Assembly: GCF_011762185.1 (NCBI RefSeq)
Contig: NZ_JAASQJ010000001.1
Span: forward strand, 62,001-126,000
Reading direction: 5' to 3'
From: Dyadobacter arcticus
GTDB taxonomy: Bacteria > Bacteroidota > Bacteroidia > Cytophagales > Spirosomataceae
DNA: 64,000 nt
This document shows positions 54,522-63,081 of the stretch, one piece after another. A model generated the notes under the pieces. It worked only from the letters and a program-made list of their open reading frames with translations. It did not search any database and was not told the DNA's origin. The position numbers were made by a program, and so were the translations under genes. Position 1 is the first letter of the stretch; each line of letters opens with the position of its first letter.

Positions 54522-54587
54522 GTGAGATTCGTCATTTTAATTGTTCTTCGTCTTCCCACGCGAACAGCCGCGGCGGCAACCAATTGA
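54522..54587 (+). CDS. ilv leader peptide (attenuation peptide)
   Basis: A 21-residue frame from GTG 54522 to TGA 54585-54587. Residues 3-11 read F-V-I-L-I-V-L-R-L, so seven of the eight codons at 54531-54554 (531, 534, 537, 540, 543, 546, 552) specify Val, Ile or Leu, followed by P-T-R-T-A-A-A-A-T-N. This is the composition expected of a ribosome-stalling leader for branched-chain amino acids. An upstream mini-ORF (ATG 54505, MVPLSK) ends at a TGA that overlaps this GTG as GTGA, which could deliver ribosomes to it. The start is chosen because an in-frame TAG lies at 54483 and no ATG is available. It precedes the attenuator hairpin. Confidence 0.75.
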   Translation: MRFVILIVLRLPTRTAAAATN

Positions 54588-54640
54588 GTGGGATGATTAC
54601 ATAGTTGACACCTCACTCACCGCACGGAGTGAGGTGTTTT
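54554..54640 (+). promoter_or_regulatory. ilv transcription attenuator (four RNA segments)
   Basis: Segment 1 (TCCCAC, 54554-54559) lies in the last leader Leu/Pro codons and can pair with segment 2 (GTGGGA, 54588-54593). Segment 2, TGAGTGGG at 54585-54592, can instead pair with segment 3 (54612-54619, eight pairs with one G-U). Segment 3 (ACACCTCACTC, 54608-54618) otherwise forms the terminator with segment 4 (GAGTGAGGTGT, 54627-54637), followed by TTT. The terminator ends 20 bp before ilvD. Stalled ribosomes would mask segment 1 and favour 2:3; a ribosome at the leader stop would cover segment 2 and favour 3:4. Confidence 0.75.
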
Positions 54641-54659
54641 AATATCTTATAAATTCACC

Positions 54660-56342
54660 ATGACAGAATTAAACAGATTTTCGAAAACCCTAACCCAGGA
54701 AGTTACTAACCCGGCTGCTCAGGCAATGCTTTATGGCATTGGTCTAAAAGAGGAGGATCTTGCTAAACCTCAGGTAGGTATCGCAAGTACAGGTTACGAG
54801 GGCAACCCTTGTAACATGCACCTAAATGGCTTATCTGTTTATGTAAAGCAAGGTGTAACTGCCAATAATATGGTCGGTTTGATCTTCAATACCATCGGTG
54901 TTTCTGATGGAATGACGAATGGAAATGACGGGATGCGATATTCCTTGCCAAGCCGCGATATTATTGCTGATTCCATCGAAACAGTTGTTTCTGCGCAATG
55001 GTATGATGGTGTAATTGCAGTAGTTGGCTGCGACAAAAATATGCCCGGAGCTGTGATGGCGATGGCGCGTCTGGACCGGCCAGCAATCATGGTTTATGGC
55101 GGTACCATTCGTTCAGGACATTATAAAGGGCAAAAACTCGATATCGTTTCCGCATTTGAGGCATTGGGTAAGAAGTTTGCAAACAATATTTCTGACGAAG
55201 ATTTTAAAGGGGTAATACAAAATTCGATTCCAGGCCAGGGCGCGTGCGGCGGAATGTACACTGCAAACACCATGGCAGCTTCTATTGAAGCTATGGGATT
55301 GAGTTTGCCATTTAGCAGCTCTTATCCTGCAACGCACGAAGGCAAACAGGAGGAGTGTAAAAAAATAGGAGCAGCAATGAAAAAATTGCTGGAACTCAAT
55401 CTTACGCCAAAAGATATTATTACTAAAAAGTCTCTCGAAAACGCCTTGACTGTGGTTATGGCACTAGGAGGATCAACAAATGCAGCGCTTCATTATCTGG
55501 CAATCGCGCGTTCAGCGGGGCTTCCACTCACATTAGATGATATCCAGGAAATTTCGGATCGCGTTCCTTTTATTGCGGATTTGAAACCAAGTGGTAAATA
55601 CTATATGGAGGATTTGCTGGGCATCGGTGGTGTTCCTGCTGTCATGAAATATTTATATTCCAAAGGCTTAATCCATGGTGAGTGCCTTACCGTAACCGGT
55701 AAAACTTTGGCCGAAGATCTTGCAGAAGCACCCGATCTGAATTTTGAAAATCAGAAAATGGTTTTGCCGCTCGAAACACCTATTAAGCCAAGCGGACACA
55801 TTCAGATTATGTATGGCAACCTCACACCCAATGGCGCGGTAGCGAAAATTACGGGTAAGGAAGGGATGACATTTGACGGAGAGGCGAAGGTTTGCGAGCA
55901 TGAATCGGAGATTATTACCATGCTTTCCAAAGGTGAGATCAAGGCCGGACAGGTGGTGGTAATCCGTAATTCGGGCCCGAAAGGTGGTCCTGGGATGTCG
56001 GAAATGTTGAAACCTACTTCTGCGGTAATGGGCGCTGGATTGGGGGACAAAATTGCATTGATCACCGACGGTCGTTTTTCCGGAGGTACACATGGATTTG
56101 TTGTTGGCCACATTACGCCGGAAGCATTCGATGGCGGACCGATTGCATTGGTAAAAGACGGCGACCGCATAACCATTGACGCCAATACACGTCAGCTTAC
56201 CTTGCATATTTCTGACGAGGAAATGGCTGCACGTAAAGCATTATGGGTCCAGCCAGCGCCGCTATTTACAAAAGGAATGCTGGGAAGATATATCAGGACA
56301 GTTAAATCAGCCAGTGAAGGTTGCGTAACGGACGAAGCGTAA
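54660..56342 (+). CDS. ilvD: Dihydroxy-acid dehydratase
   Basis: Fe-S dehydratase that makes the 2-oxo acid precursors of valine, leucine and isoleucine. The 560 residues contain the three cluster cysteines in GNPCNMHL (about 44), [19 protein letters not shown] (about 123) and [15 protein letters not shown] (about 195), plus [14 protein letters not shown] and the C-terminal [17 protein letters not shown] with the catalytic Ser. It is first in the ilvDBNC operon and is controlled by the attenuator just upstream. The gap to ilvB is 51 bp. Confidence 0.96.
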   Translation: MTELNRFSKTLTQEVTNPAAQAMLYGIGLKEEDLAKPQVGIASTGYEGNPCNMHLNGLSVYVKQGVTANNMVGLIFNTIGVSDGMTNGNDGMRYSLPSRDIIADSIETVVSAQWYDGVIAVVGCDKNMPGAVMAMARLDRPAIMVYGGTIRSGHYKGQKLDIVSAFEALGKKFANNISDEDFKGVIQNSIPGQGACGGMYTANTMAASIEAMGLSLPFSSSYPATHEGKQEECKKIGAAMKKLLELNLTPKDIITKKSLENALTVVMALGGSTNAALHYLAIARSAGLPLTLDDIQEISDRVPFIADLKPSGKYYMEDLLGIGGVPAVMKYLYSKGLIHGECLTVTGKTLAEDLAEAPDLNFENQKMVLPLETPIKPSGHIQIMYGNLTPNGAVAKITGKEGMTFDGEAKVCEHESEIITMLSKGEIKAGQVVVIRNSGPKGGPGMSEMLKPTSAVMGAGLGDKIALITDGRFSGGTHGFVVGHITPEAFDGGPIALVKDGDRITIDANTRQLTLHISDEEMAARKALWVQPAPLFTKGMLGRYIRTVKSASEGCVTDEA

Positions 56343-56393
56343 AAAATACGGGATGATCCAAGAAAATTCAGTAGACTAATAAAAAGACGAGTC

Positions 56394-58154
56394 ATGGAAT
56401 TTAATGAAAATCAAACACAAACAATTCAGGTCGCCGAGCCTGTCGTTTCCGCTATAAAACCGGAACTGATCAATGGTTCACATGCATTGATCCAATCGCT
56501 GATCAAGGAGGGCGTCGAGACAATCTTCGGGTATCCTGGCGGGGCGATTATGCCGGTGTACGATGCTATTTATGATTATCAGGAAGAGATCAATCATATT
56601 CTGGTACGTCACGAGCAGGGAGCGGCGCATGCTGCGGAAGGTTTTGCAAGAATGACCGGAAGGGTTGGCGTGTGTCTGGTTACTTCGGGCCCAGGCGCTA
56701 CGAACCTGGTTACCGGAATTGCGGATGCGATTATTGATTCTACTCCAATGGTGTGTGTTGTGGGGCAGGTGGCCGCACATTTGCTCGGAACCGATGCTTT
56801 CCAGGAAACGGACGTCATTGGAATTACCATTCCGATCACTAAGTGGAATTATCAGATTACCCGCGCGGACGAGGTGCCTGAAATCATAGCTAAGGCATTT
56901 TATATTGCCAAATCAGGCCGTCCAGGACCTGTGTTGATAGACATTACCAAAAATGCGCAACAGGAATTGATGTCAAAATCATTTTCATATAAAAAATGTG
57001 AAAACCTGATCAGCTATCGTCCACGGCTGTCTCCAAAACAAGAACAAGTTGAAGCCGCTGCCAAACTAATCAACGAAGCCAAGCGTCCGTTTTTGTTTTT
57101 TGGACACGGTGTTCAAATTGCGAATGCCGAAAACGAGTTATTGAAATTTCTTGAAAAAACAGACATACCGGCTGCCTCGACCCTTTTGGGATTGTCATCC
57201 ATTTCTTGTGATCACCCTAATTATGTGGGCTGGCTGGGAATGCATGGTAACTATGGAACAAATGTTCTAACCAATCAATGTGACGTGATCATTGCAGTTG
57301 GTATGCGTTTCGACGACCGGGTAACCGGAGATTTAAGCCGTTATGCCAAACAAGCCAGAGTCGTTCACATCGAAATTGATCCCTCTGAAATTGATAAAAT
57401 CGTGAAGGCAGAAGCACCGGTGGTTGGTGATGCAAGAATCGCATTGGAAATGCTGCTTCCGCTTATTAAAGAAAACAATCACGAAGCCTGGAAAGCTGAG
57501 TTCAAGAAATACGATAAAATTGAGGACGAAAAAATCACGCAACCCGAACTGGCACCAACGACCGAAAAAATCAAAATGGCGGAAGTAATCCGCACACTTT
57601 CTAACAAAACAAAAGGTGAAGCTGTGATTGTTGCGGATGTTGGTCAGCACCAAATGATGACTGCACGTTACTACCAATTTAAGAAACCAAACTCATTTAT
57701 TACCTCAGGTGGATTGGGAACAATGGGTTATGCATTGCCTGCAGCATTTGGGGCCAAAGTCGGCGCTCCTGACCGTGAGGTAGTTGCAATGATCGGCGAC
57801 GGTTGTTTTCAAATGACCATTCAAGAACTGGGTACCATTGCGCAGAGCGGGTTGCCTGTTAAAATCATCATCCTTAATAACAATTTCCTTGGGATGGTGC
57901 GTCAGTGGCAGCAGCTGTTTCACCAGAAACGATATTCATTTGTTGAACTGCAAAATCCTGATTTCATCACCATAGGAAAAGGTTTTGGCATTGATGGCCA
58001 TACCTGTGGCGCTCGCGAAGATCTGAATGCGTCGTTGGACAAAATGCTGGCTTCGGACAAGCCTTATCTGCTGGAAGTTTTGGTTGAGAAGGAAGAAAAT
58101 GTGTTTCCAATGGTTCCTACGGGTGCATGCGTGGCCGATATCAGATTAGAATAA
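56394..58154 (+). CDS. ilvB: Acetolactate synthase large subunit
   Basis: Thiamine diphosphate enzyme that condenses two pyruvates, or pyruvate and 2-oxobutyrate, as the first common step for Val, Leu and Ile. The 586 residues have GYPGGAIMPVYDAIYD near residue 43 with the catalytic Glu in LVRHEQGAAHAAEGFAR, the FAD domain in the middle, and the ThDP motif GDGCFQMTIQELGTIAQSGLPVKIIILNN near 464. GACVAD ends the protein. It is followed by its regulatory subunit 19 bp on. Confidence 0.96.
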   Translation: MEFNENQTQTIQVAEPVVSAIKPELINGSHALIQSLIKEGVETIFGYPGGAIMPVYDAIYDYQEEINHILVRHEQGAAHAAEGFARMTGRVGVCLVTSGPGATNLVTGIADAIIDSTPMVCVVGQVAAHLLGTDAFQETDVIGITIPITKWNYQITRADEVPEIIAKAFYIAKSGRPGPVLIDITKNAQQELMSKSFSYKKCENLISYRPRLSPKQEQVEAAAKLINEAKRPFLFFGHGVQIANAENELLKFLEKTDIPAASTLLGLSSISCDHPNYVGWLGMHGNYGTNVLTNQCDVIIAVGMRFDDRVTGDLSRYAKQARVVHIEIDPSEIDKIVKAEAPVVGDARIALEMLLPLIKENNHEAWKAEFKKYDKIEDEKITQPELAPTTEKIKMAEVIRTLSNKTKGEAVIVADVGQHQMMTARYYQFKKPNSFITSGGLGTMGYALPAAFGAKVGAPDREVVAMIGDGCFQMTIQELGTIAQSGLPVKIIILNNNFLGMVRQWQQLFHQKRYSFVELQNPDFITIGKGFGIDGHTCGAREDLNASLDKMLASDKPYLLEVLVEKEENVFPMVPTGACVADIRLE

Positions 58155-58173
58155 TCGTATAACCAAGGCAATT

Positions 58174-58707
58174 ATGACAACATACACCATTTGTGTTTTT
58201 ACAGAAAATACGATTGGTATTCTGAATAAGATTACCACGATCCTTACCCGCAGACGGATCAACATTGAGAGCCTGACGGTTTCTGAAACAGAACGGAAGG
58301 GTATTTCAAGATTTACAATCGTCATTCGCCACGAATCGAGAGAGGCAGTTGAAAAACTTGTTCGCCAGATCCGTAAAGTAATTGAGGTACTGGCTGTTTT
58401 TGGCTATCTGAATGACGATATCGCATACAATGAGATCGCGTTATTCAAAGTTTCAACACCAATTGGCGCAAAACCGATTGACATTGAGACCATTAACAAA
58501 GTTTACAAAGCCTGGGTAGTCTATTGGCACCTTACCTATGTAATTATACAGAAAACGGGTACTGAGGAGGAAATTTTTCAGTTTTTTGACTACATCAAAC
58601 CGCACGAAATCCTTGAATTTGTAAGGTCAGGACGGGTAGCGGTTAGCAAATCTCCTCAAACGCTCGTGGACTATCTTCCTGAGGCAGAGTGGGAGTATTA
58701 TCAGTAA
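58174..58707 (+). CDS. ilvN: Acetolactate synthase small (regulatory) subunit
   Basis: A 177-residue partner of IlvB that raises its activity and confers valine feedback inhibition. The N-terminal ACT domain reads YTICVFTENTIGILNKITTILTRRRINIESLTVS, with the Gly and Asn effector residues; a C-terminal domain (FKVSTPIGAKPIDIETINK onward) follows. Long form, as in most bacteria other than E. coli IlvN/IlvH extremes. The gap to ilvC is 55 bp. Confidence 0.95.
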   Translation: MTTYTICVFTENTIGILNKITTILTRRRINIESLTVSETERKGISRFTIVIRHESREAVEKLVRQIRKVIEVLAVFGYLNDDIAYNEIALFKVSTPIGAKPIDIETINKVYKAWVVYWHLTYVIIQKTGTEEEIFQFFDYIKPHEILEFVRSGRVAVSKSPQTLVDYLPEAEWEYYQ

Positions 58708-58762
58708 TCGAGCAGCTTTATATATCACTTTAATCGTAATAAATCAATTTAATCAATAATCA

Positions 58763-59809
58763 ATGGCAAAATTAAATTTCGGCGGGGTCGAAGAAGAAGT
58801 AGTAACCCGTGAAGAATTTCCTCTTGAACAAGCGCGTGAATTACTTTCTACTGAAACCATAGCTGTAATTGGTTACGGCGTACAAGGCCCAGGCCAAAGC
58901 TTGAATATGCGTGATAACGGTTTTAATGTGATCGTTGGTCAGCGTAAGGGGGGTAAGTCATGGGACAAAGCCGTTGCCGACGGATGGGTACCAGGCGAAA
59001 CCCTTTTTGAATTGGAAGAAGCACTTTCAAAAGGAACAATCATTTGCTATCTGCTTTCCGACGCGGCTCAGATAGAGCTTTGGCCAACCGTTAAAGCAAA
59101 TCTTATTGCCGGAAAATCATTGTACTTCTCACATGGTTTTGGCATCACTTATAAAGATCAAACAGGAATTATTCCTCCCGCTGACATTGACGTTTATCTG
59201 GTTGCTCCAAAAGGATCGGGAACATCGCTTCGCCGCATGTTTGTAGAAGGCAAAGGCTTGAACTCCTCTTTCGCTGTATTCCAGGATGCAACTGGTAAAG
59301 CGCGTGAAAAATGTATTGCAATGGGAATTGGCGTTGGTTCGGGATATTTGTTCGAAACTGATTTCTACCGTGAAGTAACGTCTGACCTCACAGGAGAGCG
59401 CGGAACATTGATGGGTGCGATCCAGGGAATATTCGCCGCTCAGTATGAAGTACTTCGCTCAAACGGACATACTCCTTCCGAAGCATTTAATGAAACAGTG
59501 GAAGAATTAACTCAATCGTTGATGCCATTGGTTTCTGAAAATGGAATGGATTGGATGTACGCCAACTGCTCTACAACCGCACAACGCGGCGCATTAGATT
59601 GGTGGAAACCCTTCCGTGACGCAACAAAACCTGTTTTTGAAAAGCTATATAATTCTGTGAAAAGCGGCGAACAAGCTTCAATTTCGATTACCCGTAACTC
59701 ACAACCTGATTATCGCGTGAAATTGGAAGAAGAATTGGCCGAATTGCGCGAATCAGAAATGTGGCAAGCAGGCTCAACCGTTCGCGGCCTAAGACCAGAA
59801 AGAAACTAA
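58763..59809 (+). CDS. ilvC: Ketol-acid reductoisomerase, eukaryote-like class I
   Basis: Isomerises and reduces acetolactate or acetohydroxybutyrate with NADPH and magnesium. The 348 residues start with the Rossmann motif VIGYGVQGPGQSLNMRDNGF (residues about 35-54), then FNVIVGQRKGGKSW as the NADPH phosphate loop, ICYLLSDAAQIELWP, SLYFSHGFGITYKD, TSDLTGERGTLMGAIQGIFAAQYEVL with the metal-binding Asp/Glu, and SFNSQPDY-like RNSQPDYRVKLEEEL at the end. The QGPGQSLN and SHGF patterns resemble the fungal mitochondrial Ilv5 form as I recall it, more than the usual QGHAHALN bacterial form. Length fits class I. Confidence 0.93.
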   Translation: MAKLNFGGVEEEVVTREEFPLEQARELLSTETIAVIGYGVQGPGQSLNMRDNGFNVIVGQRKGGKSWDKAVADGWVPGETLFELEEALSKGTIICYLLSDAAQIELWPTVKANLIAGKSLYFSHGFGITYKDQTGIIPPADIDVYLVAPKGSGTSLRRMFVEGKGLNSSFAVFQDATGKAREKCIAMGIGVGSGYLFETDFYREVTSDLTGERGTLMGAIQGIFAAQYEVLRSNGHTPSEAFNETVEELTQSLMPLVSENGMDWMYANCSTTAQRGALDWWKPFRDATKPVFEKLYNSVKSGEQASISITRNSQPDYRVKLEEELAELRESEMWQAGSTVRGLRPERN

Positions 59810-59821
59810 AAAGAATCAATT

Positions 59822-59843
59822 GCCCCGGGCTGAAGCCCGGGGC
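59822..59843. repeat. REP-like hairpin after ilvC
   Basis: Preceded by ATCAATTG, perfect 9-bp arms GCCCCGGGC and GCCCGGGGC with a TGAA loop. It belongs to the same family as the cluster at 34086-34191. Confidence 0.7.
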
Positions 59844-59854
59844 CCGCGTCATAT

Positions 59855-59884
59855 GAGCTTTGCGAATTTCGCGAAGCTCTTTTT
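59855..59884 (+). terminator. Terminator between ilvC and the AraC gene
   Basis: Arms GAGCTTTGCGAA (59855-59866) and TTCGCGAAGCTC (59868-59879) with one mismatch, followed by TTTTT. It would end most ilvDBNC transcription before the AraC gene. Confidence 0.65.
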
Positions 59885-59896
59885 AATGGTTTGAAT

Positions 59897-60745
59897 ATGC
59901 TCCGCGTCCCTTCCGATATCAGCTCACAGGAGTTCGAATCCTTAAAAATTCAGGATATGACATTTGTTGCTTATCGCAATGAAGTTTATCCATCCAAATA
60001 CGATGTATTCTTTGAGGAGCATGCGGTTATTGTTGTTTTGGAAGGGGAAAAGAAATTTACCAGCCCCTCACAGGAAGTACATGTTGAAAAAGGGGATATT
60101 CTCTTCGTTCAGAGAGGTTTCTATTTAATGTCTGAATCTATTCATGAATCTTACAAAAGCCTGGTTTTCTTTTTTGATGAGAAACTATTAAAAGAATTCG
60201 TCAGCCTGCATCCTGAACTTTTCAGCGCAGAAGAAGCTGTTACAATTTTGGAAAACCCAATCCTACTGCTCAAATCCGACGATAATTTTGAGAAGTTCAT
60301 TCAATCAGTTTTTCCATATTTTCGGTCACGAGCAGAGTTAAAAAACCATTTTCTTCGCCTTAAATTCCAGGAGCTGCTTTTGCATTTACTTGAATTGGAC
60401 AATTCGCGGCAGCTCAGGGCAATACTTTACAGTTTGTACAAAGGCGAAAAAGTGGATTTGCCATTTTTAATGAATAGCTATTACCTCAAACCGCTGACAT
60501 TAAATGAATTGGCTCGAATGTCGGGGCGTAGCTTATCTGCTTTCAAAAGGGATTTTCAAGAGGAATTCAAAACATCTCCTGCATCGTGGCTGAAAAACAA
60601 ACGATTGGACTATGCTGATTTCCTTTTAAGAAATAGTACTAGAAATGTGTCTGAAATTAGTACTGAGATCGGTTATGAGAGTGTTTCACACTTTATCAAG
60701 ACTTATAAAGAGAAGTTTAGCGTTACGCCCAAGAAGCAGGGCTAA
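59897..60745 (+). CDS. AraC-family transcriptional regulator
   Basis: A 282-residue regulator, likely acting on this locus or an unlinked target. The N-terminal half (about 1-165) is a cupin-like sensor (EEHAVIVVLEGEKKFTSPSQEVHVEKGDILFV), with helices near 95-160. The C-terminal half has two helix-turn-helix motifs: TLNELARMSGRSLSAFKRDFQEEF near 203 and VSEISTEIGYESVSHFIKTYKEKFSVTP near 253, the AraC signature. The true start is ATG 59897; a TTG at 59891 would add two residues. A ligand cannot be predicted. Confidence 0.88.
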   Translation: MLRVPSDISSQEFESLKIQDMTFVAYRNEVYPSKYDVFFEEHAVIVVLEGEKKFTSPSQEVHVEKGDILFVQRGFYLMSESIHESYKSLVFFFDEKLLKEFVSLHPELFSAEEAVTILENPILLLKSDDNFEKFIQSVFPYFRSRAELKNHFLRLKFQELLLHLLELDNSRQLRAILYSLYKGEKVDLPFLMNSYYLKPLTLNELARMSGRSLSAFKRDFQEEFKTSPASWLKNKRLDYADFLLRNSTRNVSEISTEIGYESVSHFIKTYKEKFSVTPKKQG

Positions 60746-60795
60746 TTTGGGAAATAGGTTCAAAAATCATAGCTTCATTGATTATAACTATCGAC

Positions 60796-61083
60796 ATGGA
60801 TACATCTCAGATCTTAGACAAACTTCATCAATCACGGGTATACCTATTTTATAAATACCCCTTAAAATCTATGGCTTTGTTTGGCTCGTATGCAAAGAAT
60901 GACGCTACTCCAAATAGTGATGTGGATATTTTGGTCGAATTTTTAACTCCTGTTGGCTTTGAGTTTATTGATCTTGCTATCGAACTCGAAGATCTACTCA
61001 ACCAGAAAGTAGATTTGGTTAGCAAAAAAGGCCTCAAAGCGCCATTATTGCCCATTATCGAGAAAAGCTTGATTTATGTCTGA
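60796..61083 (+). CDS. MNT-family nucleotidyltransferase antitoxin
   Basis: A 95-residue minimal nucleotidyltransferase, antitoxin of the HepT/MntA type VII toxin-antitoxin system. The catalytic motif GSYAKNDATPNSDVD (fitting GS-x10-D-x-D) is complete, and the hydrophobic core YPLKSMALFGSY precedes it. The MntA family adds AMP to a tyrosine of HepT and so silences it. The ATG at 60796 is used; a TTG at 60778 is an alternative. Its end overlaps the HepT start by eight bases. Confidence 0.85.
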   Translation: MDTSQILDKLHQSRVYLFYKYPLKSMALFGSYAKNDATPNSDVDILVEFLTPVGFEFIDLAIELEDLLNQKVDLVSKKGLKAPLLPIIEKSLIYV

Positions 61084-61417
61084 AAGAATTTCCTCCATTT
61101 TGTTTTTGGACATGCTGGACTCTGTCGATAGGGTATTCGAATATACAGCAGGATTGAATTATGATGCATTCTTGGAGGATCGAAAAACGAGGGATGCCGT
61201 CATCAGGAACATTCAAGTTTTAGGAGAGGCGGCCAATCGGGTGCCCAAAGAGGTGCGAGAACAACATCCTGAGATCGAATGGATGCGCATTATTCGCTCT
61301 AGGCATATTTTAGTTCATGACTATGCGGGCATCGATTTTGAAATTGTCTGGCGAATTATTGAAATACATCTTCTCCCTCTGCATGATGCATTAATCAGAA
61401 TAGTTGAGAACAAATAA
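61076..61417 (+). CDS. HepT-like HEPN toxin
   Basis: A 113-residue all-helical HEPN ribonuclease toxin (DUF86). The RNase motif R-x4-H is present in IIRSRHILVHDYAG (Arg, four residues, His) near residue 80, and the adjacent Tyr matches the site that the antitoxin adenylylates. NIQVLGEAANRVPKE is the family helix. The gene overlaps the antitoxin by eight bases, so the two form a coupled operon. All key residues are intact. Confidence 0.88.
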   Translation: MSERISSILFLDMLDSVDRVFEYTAGLNYDAFLEDRKTRDAVIRNIQVLGEAANRVPKEVREQHPEIEWMRIIRSRHILVHDYAGIDFEIVWRIIEIHLLPLHDALIRIVENK

Positions 61418-61635
61418 TCGTGTTATACTAAACGCACCGTTTTTAAAATCTCCAAATAAAGATTTCCGCTCAAACAACCTTCAAAAACCAAAATCACTAT
61501 TTTTTGAACCTTTAACGTTATACTTATTCCTTTCGATTTACGGTAATTTGTATCATCACTTCTGCTTTATAGAATGTTAAGTCTTTGTGTTCCATAAAGT
61601 AAGTAATGAAGAGGTGAAATTTTAATAATCAAAAA
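61418..61635. other. Intergenic region between hepT and leuC
   Basis: A 218-bp AT-rich gap. It holds a weak TAATTTG-like element near 61545 and a 7-residue mini-ORF (ATG 61574), but no hairpin terminator, so no attenuator is claimed. Confidence 0.4.
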
Positions 61636-63039
61636 ATGAGTAATCAAGCCAATACCCTTTTTGACAAAGTTTGGGACGCCCACGTTGTCCGCCAAATTGC
61701 TGATGGTCCGGATGTATTTTTTATCGACCGTCATTTTATTCACGAAGTAACCAGTCCGGTAGCTTTTCTAGGACTTGAAAGCCGGAATATCGGTGTGATG
61801 TACCCGGAACGGACTTTCGCCACTGCAGATCACAATACTCCTACCATCAATCAACATCTTCCAGTGCAAGATCCGCTCTCAGCGAACCAATTGAAAGCAT
61901 TGGAAGTGAATTCCTTAAAGCACGGAATTTCTCATTGGGGACTTGGACATGCAAGAAATGGAATCGTTCATGTGGTGGGCCCGGAAAATGGGATTACACT
62001 TCCGGGAATGACCATTGTGTGCGGGGACTCGCATACTTCTACACACGGGGCTTTTGGCGCAATTGCTTTTGGTATAGGTACTTCCGAGGTGGAAATGGTA
62101 CTTTCCTCACAATGCATCATGCAACCCAAACCCAAAAAAATGCGGGTTAATGTAAATGGTGTGTTGGGAAAAGGGGTGACACCAAAAGACGTTACACTAT
62201 ATATTATTTCAAAACTGACGACTGCGGGGGCTACTGGTTATTTTGTAGAATATACTGGAGATGTGTTCCGGAGCATGAGCATGGAAGGCCGGATGACGGT
62301 TTGCAACATGAGTATCGAAATGGGTGCACGTGGCGGTATGATTGCACCGGATGAAACAACATTTGCATATATTAATGGTCGTGAGCATGCTCCCAAAGGA
62401 GAGAAATGGGATGAAGCGCTGACTTATTGGAAGACGCTTAAAACAGATGATGACGCAGTTTTTGATAAGGAATACACGTTCCTTGCTGCGGACATTGAAC
62501 CCATGATTACTTACGGTACTAACCCGGGAATGGGGCAGGGAATTTCAAAATCAATTCCTACCTCGGATCAGGTTGAAGGCGGAAAATCTACCTATGATAA
62601 ATCATTGACCTACATGGGCTTTCATGAAAATGAGTCGATGTTGGGTAAGAAAATAGACTATGTTTTTATTGGAAGCTGTACGAACGGTAGGATTGAAGAT
62701 TTCCGTGCATTTGCCTCCATTGTAAAAGGTCGGAAAAAGGCAGATAATGTTATCGCCTGGGTTGTTCCTGGTTCGCATATTGTTGAAGCTCAAATTAAAG
62801 AAGAGGGAATTCTTGACATTCTAACCGAGGCTGGATTTGAATTACGCCAGCCGGGCTGCTCCGCATGTCTGGCGATGAACGACGACAAAATTCCAGCAGG
62901 CAAATATGCAGTAAGTACATCAAACCGCAATTTTGAAGGTCGGCAAGGTCCGGGAGCCAGAACATTACTGGCCAGCCCGCTGGTAGCAGCCGCTGCGGCA
63001 GTAACGGGGGTTGTCACTGATCCGAGAGAGTTATTATAA
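61636..63039 (+). CDS. leuC: 3-isopropylmalate dehydratase large subunit
   Basis: Aconitase-type [4Fe-4S] enzyme that isomerises isopropylmalate (or, in citramalate pathways, citramalate). The 467 residues have [12 protein letters not shown] at the start, [29 protein letters not shown] near 130, the iron-sulfur cysteines in [12 protein letters not shown] (about 352) and GCSACLAMN (about 412). Length is standard. It is followed 42 bp later by leuD, with a heptad repeat in the gap. Confidence 0.95.
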   Translation: MSNQANTLFDKVWDAHVVRQIADGPDVFFIDRHFIHEVTSPVAFLGLESRNIGVMYPERTFATADHNTPTINQHLPVQDPLSANQLKALEVNSLKHGISHWGLGHARNGIVHVVGPENGITLPGMTIVCGDSHTSTHGAFGAIAFGIGTSEVEMVLSSQCIMQPKPKKMRVNVNGVLGKGVTPKDVTLYIISKLTTAGATGYFVEYTGDVFRSMSMEGRMTVCNMSIEMGARGGMIAPDETTFAYINGREHAPKGEKWDEALTYWKTLKTDDDAVFDKEYTFLAADIEPMITYGTNPGMGQGISKSIPTSDQVEGGKSTYDKSLTYMGFHENESMLGKKIDYVFIGSCTNGRIEDFRAFASIVKGRKKADNVIAWVVPGSHIVEAQIKEEGILDILTEAGFELRQPGCSACLAMNDDKIPAGKYAVSTSNRNFEGRQGPGARTLLASPLVAAAAAVTGVVTDPRELL

Positions 63040-63048
63040 TAATTAAAT

Positions 63049-63076
63049 GCTAATCGCTAAAAGCTAACGGCTTAAA
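63049..63076 (+). repeat. GCTAANN heptad repeat array (four units)
   Basis: GCTAATC, GCTAAAA, GCTAACG and GCTTAAA occur back to back, ending five bases before the leuD start codon and filling most of the 42-bp gap. The same family occurs at 2183-2210. Confidence 0.6.
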
Positions 63077-63081
63077 AAACA

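Noticed and set aside
61574..61597. Possible leu leader peptide (MLSLCVP) before leuC
   Set aside because: Only seven codons with two Leu, and no terminator hairpin or alternative pairing follows before leuC.
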